Shown: piece after piece, positions 1 to 9,275 of the stretch
Numbering within the stretch: the first letter of the stretch is position 1
How the letters are laid out: each line of letters opens with the position of its first letter
Assembly (NCBI GenBank): GCA_038380435.1
Contig: JAWZYU010000007.1
Span: 85,884,334-85,948,333, forward strand
Direction of reading: 5' to 3'
Source of the DNA: Ryuthela nishihirai
Lineage: Eukaryota > Arthropoda > Arachnida > Araneae > Heptathelidae
Length of the DNA: 64,000 nucleotides
Translations under genes and position numbers: made by a program
The notes under the pieces: model-generated
Databases searched by the model: none
The model's input: the letters and a program-made list of their open reading frames with translations, nothing else
What the model was told of the DNA's origin: nothing

Positions 1-1114
1 AGGCCCCTTTTACTAGGTGGGGCCCTAGGCCATGGACTAGGTGGTCTGTGCGTCAATCTGGTATTCGTCTGAAGCGTTATGCAAGCGTAGTTTCACAAAT
101 TAATAAAAATATTTATTTCGTCAATACAACTCTTTGTACATTCAAAGAGAAAAAATTAATTAAAAGTTAGTTATTGGTTGGCCATGTCACACTCTCTAAT
201 TTAGCGATTTTGACAAATGAAGAATCCAAATCATTCAACTGTAATGATGTCAGATGAATTGAAGCAAGAAGACAGGTAAAGTGTGCTTCAGTGGCGAAAT
301 ATCCATGAAAGTAAAAGAAGCAACACTTCTCCTACAATTCTTACGAATGTACAGAAAATTATATATAATTATATATATAAGATAAAAACGTTTTCACATA
401 GCTGTAAAAGTATTTTCTTAAAATTAGTTAGTTCATTCTAACACAAATTTTACATGTTTCTAATCTTGTGAGGAAACCAGTTTCAACTGCTAGACATTGT
501 GGTCATCGCACAGGGCAAGAATCAATTCCACGCAACAAATAAGATATTGCTGCTGTGACACAGTGCATCTATTCACATCTATGCAACAGAGCCGACTCTA
601 AATCAATCAATATTCTGTACAGACGAACAGCGCATGCTCCAGACTGAAAATAAGAAAGCTCAACAAGAACAAGTACACCTTTTGGGAAGAGGCAGTCATA
701 AGGAGGGGACGAGGGTGGGCCATAGCCCCCTGCAAGAGATACTTTGGTCATTTTTCATTCCTGAAGTAATCAGGGGTGCAAAGTTTGGTCACCATTTTCT
801 TTTTTAAAAAGAAAAACCCTTAATATACCCAGAAATCAAATGACAAGCTGTTAAAAAGTAAATTGATTGATAAAAAAAATCCATTAATAATGCAAGGTGT
901 CATCTGGATTGCAAACTCTTCCATACGACCCTAAATGGTTCCTCCAGGCTTGAGACCAATGACCGCCCCTGTTTTTGGATGTATTGTTAATACATATTTT
1001 TTTATAATTACGATCAATTTTTCTTGGAAGCAGTATGAAAAGCACTCCGAAGCTTTAATAGAAAGAATAATAATTTTGAATTACCTGTGCCTACAGTTCC
1101 CTGTAACACATATA
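1..1114. other. Upstream flank, nothing recognised
   Basis: AT-rich DNA with no coding signal that I trust. The first 50 bases and a stretch near 690-735 are richer in G+C and look like the edges of old repeats, but I could not pair them with a partner end. Confidence 0.5.
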
Positions 1115-2569
1115 CAGGGTGATTCAAAACTTATCGTTCAAATTTCGTGGGGAGGTAGGGAATACGTCAGGAAACCGATTTCACATAGGAAAATATGTCC
1201 GCAAACGTCATCTACATGAACAAAATGGACAAATAAAGTGAACACAAGGAAACAGTACAGTTAAGTGGTAACGAATGTGACTTTTATTCCAACAAGGTAA
1301 AGTACAGGTTCACATAGGTGCTCAAAATTGCGACCATTTTACACGGACACAGGATTCACAGCGCCGTTGCATTGACCGCCGAACATTTTCAAAAACGCCT
1401 GGCATATCACGGACAATGCCTGCGGCGGCCACTATTCGTGCAACAAGGTCCATTTCACTGTCGACGGGGGTCTCATACACATGGTCTTTCATGACCCCCC
1501 ACAAAAAGAAATCCATGGGCGATAAATCAGGTGACCTGGGTGGTCAAGCGATCGGTCCAGCTCTACCGATCCATCGAGCTCCGAATGTTCGGTTCAGGTA
1601 ATCACGCGCAACAATTGTGCTATGGACTGGAGCCCCGTCATGCACCACATATCTCGGCGGATATGCGCAGGAACAGCGCCCAGAAAAGTCGGTAACACTG
1701 TCTCGAGAAATATTAGGTATTTCCGGCCGTTCAATCGGGGCAGTAGCAAGTAAGGTCCCAACAAACAGTCACCAATGATTCCAGCCCACACATTTACGGC
1801 AAAACGATGTTGCGCAGCGTGACTTCTCGTACCATGCGGGTTGTCGTAAGCCCACACATGTGAATTGTGTGTATTGAACACACCTTCACGACTGAATGAA
1901 GCTTCATCTGTAAAAAGGACAGAAACTGGAAAACTGGGGTCCACGACACCTTTCTGCATGAACCATTGTGCAAATTCCACACGCTTCGGATAATCGTCAG
2001 GATGCAGTAACTGCAAACTTTGCAGATGGTAAGGATGCACACGTTCCTCGTGCAGTATCCGCCACACTGCTGACTGAGAGACCCCAAGCTGCTGAGCAAT
2101 AGCTCATGTGCTGGTATTCAGATTATCTTCGATGGACTGTAGGACTTTCTCTGCGACGTTGACAGTCCGCGTCAGTCATCTTCTCCCCGTATCCTGCATG
2201 TTGCTGCGCAGTGAACCACGTTCGCGCAGATTGCGATGCACATATGTAAACATTTGATGCTGCGGTATTCTTCTGTTGGGGTATCGGTCTTCGTAAACTT
2301 GCCTAGCTCAGCAGCCGCTTTCGCCATATGCGAGATGCATATCCGCTAGTTCTTGATGCGTAAAACGATTCATCTTATCACTAGTAAGTCAGCTCGTACA
2401 CTGATGACAGCAGGAGTGGTCGGTCGAGCTGTACACTGGTTGGGTACACACAGCGCCCTCTACATACGCATGCGTACATTTGCGGACATACTTTCCTATG
2501 TGAAATCGGTTTCCTGACGTATTCCCTACCTCCCCACGAAATTTGAACGATAAGTTTTGAATCACCCTG
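1115..2569 (-). mobile_element. Tc1/mariner-superfamily element with 91-bp TIRs
   Basis: The two ends, 1115-1205 and 2479-2569, are inverted repeats of 91 bp that I align with one mismatch. Both start CAGGGTGATTCAAAAC. TA (in fact TATA) flanks each end, as expected for the TA target duplication of IS630/Tc1/mariner elements. The interior holds a decayed transposase on the minus strand. Length (1455 bp) and layout are those of a complete element. Confidence 0.92.
1322..2373 (-). pseudogene. Decayed mariner-type DDE transposase
   Basis: From an ATG at 2373 the minus strand reads as one mostly continuous frame: a helix-turn-helix segment (AIAQQLGVSQSAVWRILHE), the first catalytic Asp in LFTDEASF, the second in HDGAPVH and the third in SPDLSPMDFFLWG. 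The last two Asp are 36 residues apart by my count. In-frame TGA codons interrupt it near the N-terminus (three) and before SPDLSP (one), and a one-base frameshift lies near 1646. The product would cut and paste DNA at TA sites; this copy cannot encode it. The three N-terminal TGAs stand where CGA (Arg) would restore the frame, which is what CpG decay produces. Confidence 0.88.
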
Positions 2570-3625
2570 TATATCATGCAAATGATTGAGAGTGTCCATA
2601 GCTAAGGGATCTGTTTTAGCAGAACGGAGAGATTAATACGGAATACCTGATCTCAACCAGTTACAGTAATACGGAGGAAAGATTATGAGATGTGAAAGTG
2701 TTATTTTTTTCAACAGCCATTTTTGCGTTCATGAAGGCGAATTAGCGGTGTAAAGTAAAATCCGTACTTCTCTCAATACTCATAGGTCTACACAAAGCCG
2801 TCTAAAAGGAATGTTGCTCATATATTACGTGTCAAAAAATTTTGACAAAATAATGAAAAAAAATTATATTTTGCTTTAAAATTCAGGTTATCACGTTTTC
2901 TTAGAATACGGTTTACAATTGAATATAATTAATAAAAAAAAAATGTTTAAGTATGTGAGGCCAGGGCCCCGCTCCTCCATTGTAATTATGTAAATAGTAT
3001 ATATTTGGTTTTTTTTATGTAATTTTCATTATATCAATGTCGTGTAAGCTCATCATTGTACCATGGTAGTATAGGCTGAGGAAGCGTCTCAAGGAGGAGA
3101 CCTCGGTTCCTACTGCCCAGCTGCTCTTGTAGCTCAGGACCATCTGTGTGGCTCAGGACAAGCCCTCGTTATTGAAACCCTGAAGGGGGGTGAGTTGGAA
3201 GCGAGAAGGCTGCGTTGGAGAATACAGTGGAATGCGAGAGGAGCAGTAGCACTCCTTGGCAGTAGTAAGGATTTAACTGTTGGACAGGTGCGGACGTGTG
3301 AAGAGATTTGTCAACGTTGGAGGCGTATTCTGCCGGACCTAGACAGAAAGACTTTGAGCTGTGGAGATCACTCTTCAGATGAAATAAATGCTCGGATTAA
3401 TTATCGCCTTTAGAATTCAAGTTGTTATGAGTATTTTACTGCTCAGCGGTAAGAGGTCTTCCCCTTGCGTAGTAAAACATACAGTAACGCAGCAGGCATA
3501 GCTATAGCTAGTTGAGGTATGTGTAAATATAAGTAATAAAACTGTAAATATCGCCAACAGCGAAGTGCTTTATTATTTTGGTGAGAGTACGTCATCTCCA
3601 GCCTTTTAAAGAACTAAAAAAAAAT
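2570..3625. other. GC-richer island, possible LTR or retroelement scar
   Basis: AT-rich to about 2955, then a more GC-balanced block to about 3590. The block has an open frame of 72 codons at 3195-3413 that I do not recognise. It ends in a U5-like stretch with AATAAAAC followed by a T-rich run, which could be the end of an LTR. No partner LTR, TG..CA ends or gag/pol motif was found, so this is only a guess. Confidence 0.25.
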
Positions 3626-3817
3626 ACCCCCTCAAGCAGCTGCTTGTCACAGAGGTCTGACAGGAGCTTGTCAGTTTCTATGCCATAGTAGAAGGTCTGA
3701 GAGGATGGCAGGCCCTCAGAAGAAAAACGACACAAACGGCAATACCTTACCCGGGGCTCGAACCCAGGTCCCTTAGATCAGTAGCCAAGCACGCTAACCA
3801 CTCGGCCATGGGACGAC
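3626..3817 (-). mobile_element. S1 SINE copy 1
   Basis: The minus strand gives a tRNA-like head with A box (TGGCCGAGTGGTTAGC) and B box (GGTTCGAGCCC), then the S1 body and the tail with the CAAGCAGCTGCTTG palindrome and T-rich end. Nearly full length. The second tail hairpin has one mismatch here. Confidence 0.88.
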
Positions 3818-3934
3818 TTAAGCAGAGGAAAATACTTCATAATTGGCCGCACCTCACATACAATCTTCACCCTCTGCAATATATCATGTGGGGATTGCCA
3901 AAGCGCATTTTGAAACTAAAAATCCCTATAAAGT

Positions 3935-4180
3935 ATCATCCATAGTAAATTCACAAATTACCTGTAGAAGTAACTTCAATAATTGTTAAAAATAATCTGA
4001 AAATATTATTGCTGACGCGGCAGGAATCGAACCCAAAACTGTCTAGTACATGCCAGAACGCTGAAACTGTGGTGTGGCGGACCTTGCGCCATCTATTCTT
4101 CAAGAGAGGCAACTTTTCCAATTGTTGCTAATGATTTAGATATTAATGAGTAGGTCAGTCACGCTTAAGCATTTATTATT
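3935..4180 (-). mobile_element. S2 tRNA-like repeat, unit 1 (inverted)
   Basis: Reverse complement of the same family seen on the plus strand at 4196-5360 and 5405-5615. It has a B-box-like GGGTTCGATTCCTGCC and conserved flanks (AACAATTGGAAAAG; GATGGCGCAAGGTC). Because it is inverted relative to the other two, this stretch can pair with 5300-5460. Confidence 0.7.
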
Positions 4181-4296
4181 AAAATCCATCCATAGTAAAT
4201 TCACAGACACACCTCAGTGAAAGATTTATAGATCTTATTCTGGAAAGTTGAACGCTAAAGCTTTCCAGAATAAGATCCAGAATAAGAATGGTTAGA

Positions 4297-4498
4297 GTCC
4301 CGTTTCCGAGTGGTTAGCACGCTTGGCTACTGATCTAAGGGACCTGGGTTCGAGCCCCGGATTAGGCATGGATGTGTGTGTCATTTTTCTGCTGAGGTCC
4401 TGCCATCCTCTCAGATCTTCTACTCTGGCATATAAACTGACAGGCTCCTGTCAGACCTCTGTGGCAAGCAGCTGCTTGAGGAGGTATTTATTTATTTA
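4297..4498 (+). mobile_element. S1 SINE copy 2
   Basis: Full-length S1: A box, B box GGTTCGAGCCC, both tail hairpins and a TATTTATTTATT end. It is followed directly by another S1 copy in the same orientation, so the pair may have inserted as a dimer or one may have landed in the tail of the other. Confidence 0.9.
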
Positions 4499-4500
4499 TA

Positions 4501-4702
4501 GCCGTCCCGTGGCCGAGTGGTTAGCGCGCTTGGCTACTGATCTACGGGACCTGGGTTCGAGCCCCGGGTAAGGTATGGATGTTCGTGTTGTTTTCTGCTG
4601 AGGGCCTGCCATCCTCTCAGATCTTCTACTCTGGCATATAAACTGACAGGCTCCTGTCAGAGCTCTGTGGCAAGCAGCTGCTTGAGGGGGTATTTTTTTT
4701 TT
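4501..4702 (+). mobile_element. S1 SINE copy 3
   Basis: Full-length S1 starting GCCGTCCCGTGGCCGAGTGG and ending in a poly-T run. Head-to-tail with copy 2. TTAGAG after the tail matches the bases before copy 2, so one target duplication seems to bracket both copies. Confidence 0.92.
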
Positions 4703-4728
4703 AGAGTGCTCTGGCATATACTGTAGAG

Positions 4729-5261
4729 CAGGCATGTCAAACACGCGGCCCGCCGGGAACTGTTCTGCGGCACGCCAAGATTGATAACCAATACGTTTAT
4801 TTAACTTTTGACATCACTGGATTCTTTATTAAAATTATAAGTACGTACACGGTACATGAATTAAATAAACGTATTTCAGAAAACATTTCCATTTATATAT
4901 AAGGGAAACTATTGCGCATAAATGTATATGTCGGAGCCCGATCGTAGAATTGCTCATATCTTGAAATGCCCGATCATTTCATGAAATAGTGGCATTTCAT
5001 GATGTGAGCAATTCTACGATCGGGCTCCGACATGTATACACATGTCTCGAGGTCATTCACATGTACGTACTTTGCGCATGGCAATGAGTCACGAAATGCC
5101 AGTAGAGTCGGAAGCTATTCGTTAGCAGTCAGTGAACGAATACTGCGTTCTAGTCTAGTTTGCACATAACAATTTTCATCTGTTTTTTTTGTTTTGCGGC
5201 CCGCGATTTAATATATAATACTTGATATGGCCCTCGGTGGTTAACGAGTTTGACATGCCTG
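4729..5261. mobile_element. hAT-type MITE with internal palindrome
   Basis: Terminal inverted repeats CAGGCATGTCAAAC / GTTTGACATGCCTG are followed inside by hAT-like GCGGCCCGC. The flanking 8-mers, CTGTAGAG (4721-4728) and CTCTAGAG (5262-5269), differ at one base and are the expected 8-bp target duplication. No transposase. The centre (4925-5038) is a second palindrome with arms of about 45 bp. Confidence 0.88.
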
Positions 5262-5404
5262 CTCTAGAGAGTTACTGGTTCGATTGCCGCCGTGTCAGTG
5301 ACAGTTTTTTTTTTCAGATATTTTTAACAATTGTTGAAGTATATTTCTACAGGTAATCTGTATAATAAGCGCTTAATTATTTTGGTTGGATTTTTAATAG
5401 TAAA

Positions 5405-5615
5405 CTCTTAAGCGTGATTAACCTACTCATTAACATCTAAATCATTAGCAACAATTGGAAAAGTCATTTCTCCTGAAGTATATATGGCGCAAGGTCAGCC
5501 ACATCTCGGTGAAAGATTTATAGGTCTTATTCTGGAAAATTTTAGTGTCTGATGCGTGGTTTAATAGTTAGAGCGCTCTAGCACGTATCTAAGAAGTTGC
5601 GGGTTCGATTCTGTA
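5405..5615 (+). mobile_element. S2 repeat, unit 3
   Basis: Same flank (AAGCGTGATTAACC) and body as the other S2 units, with an uninterrupted tRNA-like block: GTTAGAGCGCTCT as A-box region and GGGTTCGATTC as B box. It shows what unit 2 looked like before the nested insertions. Confidence 0.7.
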
Positions 5616-5989
5616 TAAAGTATTTCGAGATAATATGTTTATTGAATATTTTTGACATCGAGAAATAAGTTTAAGTCTGTGAAAATGAAATATTTCCTGC
5701 AAGAATGAAATACTCCGTATTTATTATAATTTGCTTTATAATTGATATTTGATTCAATTCAGTTGAAGAAATGAAATCATTCGGAAGCGCGCACATCGAA
5801 GAGAAACAAATCAGTTCCACTGACGGAAAGTTATAATCAAATGCACGGCCCCCGCTTCTGACGTCATTAGCTGTGCGGGTCACGCGACATTAGGCTTTCC
5901 CTTCAGACGTCTTTGGCCTACCTCATGTCAATATCCCAGAGGCCAAATGACAAAGATGTTATAAAGGATTTCATTACTAAATAATCCGT
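5616..5989. other. Unassigned DNA
   Basis: AT-rich with a GC-richer patch near 5850-5930. No coding or repeat signal recognised. Confidence 0.5.
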
Positions 5990-6690
5990 TAATGAAGAGT
6001 TGTCATTTCTGGATTACAAAATCCTTCATAACCACACACACAAGTATCGCAATAACACAACTTCTCATGGGGGCGGGGTGGCTCAGTCGGTAGCGCGCCA
6101 GGTTCGTAATCTGTAGTTCCCAGGTTCGCGTTCGCATGAGTTCGTTGAGATTTATCTCCGCAAAATTCCCCGCCCTGCCCACGGTCAGTAGGGGACACCG
6201 ATGGGCTTGGAAAGGCCGCCTTCCGTCGGATGGGGCGTTAAGCCGTGGTCCCGTGTGCGGGAGAGCCATACTCTGTGCACGTTAAAGAACACGCTGGATG
6301 GCCTTGACGGGAGGCTACCATGGAGCTGTCTTCCAACAGCTGTTCCAGTGGGTCCCCTCCCCAAACTTCTCTGAGCCTTCGGGGGTCCATGTGACCTGGC
6401 CATTTAGCCCATGGTGTGCAAAAAAAGTGCCGCTCAGAGGTAAAACAACCCACCCAACAACTTCTCATGCTGTCGATTAGATTGGCCATGAGGTCTAGTG
6501 GCAGCACATTCCACATTTCCTGGAAAGAAGATTGAAACTCATGGAAGGTTCTTGGGAGGGCTTGACAAGCTCCAGTGTATCTTTCCAGCTCATAACCACG
6601 TGTTCTACAATGTTCCGGTTCGGAAATAGGCTGGCCACTCCATCCGCTGAATATCCTCAATTTCGAGAAATTCATCAACCGTTTGTGCCC
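5990..6690 (-). pseudogene. C-terminal Tc1 transposase remnant split by a SINE
   Basis: The minus strand at 6470-6690 keeps the spacing of the Tc1 C-terminus: a segment where SPDLNPIEH would be (SEPEHC), then GYELERY, a FHEFQSSFQEMWN block and a LIDSMRSC block like the usual ...L..SMPRRC end. The coding end and 3' part continue at 5990-6057, beyond an S3 SINE with a 12-bp target duplication. The catalytic core upstream is gone, so it is a dead fragment. Confidence 0.65.
6070..6457 (+). mobile_element. S3 SINE copy 1, full length
   Basis: tRNA-like head (GGTGGCTCAGTCGGTAGCGCG as A box, a degraded B box), then the long S3 body with GGATGGGGCGTTAAGCC and GTTAAAGAACACGCTGG blocks. A perfect 12-bp target duplication, CAACTTCTCATG, lies at 6058-6069 and 6458-6469. 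The central block resembles central domains shared by broad SINE superfamilies of invertebrates; that is from memory and needs a search. Confidence 0.93.
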
Positions 6691-6880
6691 TAGGAGAAGG
6701 GCATTCTAAATAAACTCAGTACTCTCAAAAGTTTCATATCTGGGTGACCTCCGACAAAATCATGGAGCTGTGTGTCCATTTTACATAATGCCGCCCCAAC
6801 TCATGAAAACTGTAATGTTATCTGATGTTAAAAGATTGGTAAGGAATTCCTTGATCTCTTCAGATTAAAACAGGCTGAGA

Positions 6881-7194
6881 CAAGACTGGATTTTGACCTC
6901 TGAGTTCCTGAGCTAAGGCATATTTAAGAGGCCCTAAGCTATTCAAATTTTAGAGGCCTCAAAAATTTGGAAGTCGAAATATATATAATTATTTTGATTG
7001 AGGAGAACATTGAAAAATAAACACAAAACTGATATAGTGAAAACATTATTCTATCATTGGTAAGCAAAGATGAAGAGTGTTTGCACAATAGATTAAATAA
7101 TAAAAATACTTTTTGTAATGTAGTAAAACTTGAAATACATTTCTTTGAGGCCCTAAGTTGCACCTCAGTTAGCCTATGCGTAAGTCCGGCCCTG
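6881..7194. mobile_element. hAT-type MITE just upstream of the CTSO start
   Basis: The right end, read inward, is CAGGGCCGGACTTACGC, a typical hAT terminus; the left end is a more decayed CAAGACTGGATTTTG. Both subterminal parts contain GAGGCCCTAAG. Flanking 8-mers GGCTGAGA (6873-6880) and GACTGAGA (7195-7202) differ at one base. 314 bp, no open frame. Confidence 0.82.
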
Positions 7195-7314
7195 GACTGA
7201 GAATCCATTTGAGAATCAGTTTGAACACTAATCGCGATTCGTCATGAGGCATTGCCTTCGTTTGTTTACTTGTTAGTTAAAACTTTCAGCGTTAGATGGC
7301 GCCACCGTAGAGAA

Positions 7315-7375
7315 CTATCACATGACCGCGTAATAGTAAAATCTCTTAGTTTATCACCTGTAGTTTATCACATGA
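7315..7375 (+). promoter_or_regulatory. Three TATCAC(A/C)TG motifs, possible E-box cluster
   Basis: Within 61 bp, 40-100 bp before the CTSO start codon, TATCACATG, TATCACCTG and TATCACATG occur. The first, in ATCACATGAC, is 8/10 to the lysosomal CLEAR motif GTCACGTGAC bound by TFEB/MITF proteins. No convincing TATA box. The promoter position is inferred from the ATG only; no transcript start is visible. Confidence 0.3.
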
Positions 7376-7414
7376 AATTTCAATTGCGGAAAGATATAAG
7401 TATATGCGTTCGTA

Positions 7415-7594
7415 ATGTTGTCTGCTTTCGTTTTTGCTATTTTGATTGTGAATTCTTCGATATTCTTTTATTCACTGTCATGCTCTGGGGCTCGTGAAAA
7501 ATACTCTTACCCATTTAACGATTATGTTAAGAAGTTCAACAAAAGTTATTCTCCGGGGACCCCTGAATATGATAAACGAAAAGCTGTATTTCAG
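7415..7594 (+). CDS. CTSO: Cathepsin O-like protease, exon 1
   Basis: Codons 1-60, ending at Gln before GTAAGT (phase 0). The ATG is the first in frame after a TAA at 7397-7399. Residues 1 to about 25 are a hydrophobic signal peptide, so the enzyme enters the secretory route to lysosomes. From residue 30 the I29 propeptide begins (YSYPFNDYVKKFNKSY, EYDKRKAVF), with the E, R and F of the ERFNIN helix and an N-glycosylation sequon NKS at 42-44. Exon 2 supplies the rest of that helix in phase 0. A single copy of the propeptide start over a GT donor and not followed by stop-ridden homology argues for a real exon. The nearest repeat upstream is a hAT MITE ending at 7194. Confidence 0.9.
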
Positions 7595-8603
7595 GTAAGT
7601 TGCGACTATTATCAATTAATGTGAGGCGCAAGTTTTGAATTGCGGTTTTTAAACAATTGCAGAAATAAATCTGCTGGATTTATATATTTATTATATTTTA
7701 TTTTTTAAAATGATATAAAGCCAACGTGTATTTTCAGTTGACATTTGAAAGGAGAATGATTCACACGATGCTAATGCATGCTTTTTAATGTTTACCAATT
7801 TTCGGGATTTGGGAAAATTATATTCCCCACCATAGACGTACCCGGGGGGAGACCAGCCACCCCCCCCCCCCCCCGCCGAAAATTTGGCCGTCTTATACGA
7901 AATCTCAAACGTCTACCTGTTCTAAAATCCAAAACGGTTGTCTTTGTATAATTTTAGCCCCATATTTTATTCCGACACTAAACTGGATTAAAAAAAAAAA
8001 CCCTATAAAATTTTATTCCACATAGAATATCATTTTAACATTTCCAGTTCGGTAATTTGGGACCCTACTCAAGTCTTATTCTTTACCCCCCCCCCCCCCC
8101 CGAAACTAAATTCTAGTATACCCCTGCCCTCCACTCTTATCTAAGCTGGCCCTCATTTTCCACCCTTCATTAAAAAAAAATGTATTTAATAGGGATAGTT
8201 TTTTTTTTACAAATAAAAATTATATTTTTGCCCTTTTGATTTCAGCATTTTGCATATATGTAACATTTTTCTCTGCATTTATTTCATATTTAAAAAAATA
8301 TGTAAACTTTTAAATATGCATTTGTTACATATTTAAAAGAATTTTTAAGAATATGCAAATATTATGCAAAATTACATATCAAATACACTGGTGTTATGCC
8401 GTTTAGGGCTTCCTAGGCTTAGCCTCACAAGAAAGTATGTACTTTTCACCTTTAATTGAAACAATAGCAAAAACATAAAAGCTTAATAGAAAATGAAATA
8501 TAATAAATTATAATGTTTCTCTAGCTGCATTATTAACAAGGCTATGTGTCAGTAAAGAAATACAGTTAAAGCTGTTATCTTGGTTAAATTTTTGTGTCAT
8601 ACA
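7595..8603. other. Intron 1, first part, with poly-C tracts
   Basis: AT-rich intron with two long homopolymers, 15 C at 7860-7874 and 16 C at 8086-8101. No other feature recognised. Confidence 0.6.
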
Positions 8604-9275
8604 TAAGGTGACCAGATTTAAAGAAAAAATTCAGGGACATTTGAAAATTTTCATTTTGAAAGATTGAGGCATTTCCTGGAAAATGAGGTCACCTTACAAA
8701 AAAGAAAACTTTTGAAATATTGACCAGAGGGCAGAGCTGGCAGTGTTTTTAGGAGCTTGGGACAACCAATTAGTTGGGCCTCAAATAGTTCTCTATGTCT
8801 CTACATTGGGTTATGTGAATGAATACACATAGAGAACTAGCAAAAATTAACTTTCGTGTAGACTTATGTAGATCCCTTAAAGATGTCACAGAAAATTTGC
8901 TATCAAAGTATGATCTCTTACCACTGTGAAGCATAGGGTGACTACCCTGGTTACTGGGTTGTTGCACTGGCCCTGCCAGATGTCTCAGAAAATCTGGACA
9001 TCTTGTCACCCTAGTTTGACAGTCACAGTTGACAACATTCATAAAATTCTAGCCTCAAGTTTTCAGTTGCCTGCATTATCAACTGAATTTGTTTGTGACA
9101 ATGTTGCTACTACTATAGGGTGACCATATTTAAAGGAAAAGATCTGGGGACATTCAAAATTAAATTTTAATCAGAAGGATTAATCAGAGGTTCATGGAAA
9201 ATGAGGATGTTTGAAAACTTAATCTGAAGAATTGACCAGAGGCTCCCAGAAAACAAAGGTGTGTGGTCACCCTAG
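8604..9275. repeat. Cluster of three short GGTGACC...GGTCACC repeats
   Basis: Units at about 8604-8697, 8935-9015 and 9116-9275 begin (T)AGGGTGAC or AAGGTGACC and end GTCACC(CTA/TTA), i.e. with inverted ends. Two contain a CAGGGACATT or GGGGACATT motif and AAAATGAGG. They look like related MITE-like pieces, 81 to 160 bp long. No clear target duplications. Confidence 0.5.

Larger units (their letters stand above)
4196..5360 (+). mobile_element. S2 repeat, unit 2, split by three nested insertions
   Basis: The S2 head (4196-4296, ending GGTTAGAG) is cut off from its middle (4703-4728) by two S1 SINEs, and the middle from the B box (5270 onward, GGTTCGATTGC) by a hAT MITE. The six bases TTAGAG stand on both sides of the S1 pair and CTNTAGAG on both sides of the MITE, as target duplications. 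A small hairpin (arms about 17 bp, CTTATTCTGGAAAG) sits at 4231-4278. Confidence 0.72.

Noticed and set aside
3195..3413. Small gene of 72 codons
   Set aside because: No family match that I know, no splice context and no second copy; kept only as part of an unassigned GC-richer block.
4323..4744. Open frames of 82 codons on both strands
   Set aside because: They lie within the two tandem S1 SINEs and repeat the tRNA-like sequence in translation; no codon-level constraint.
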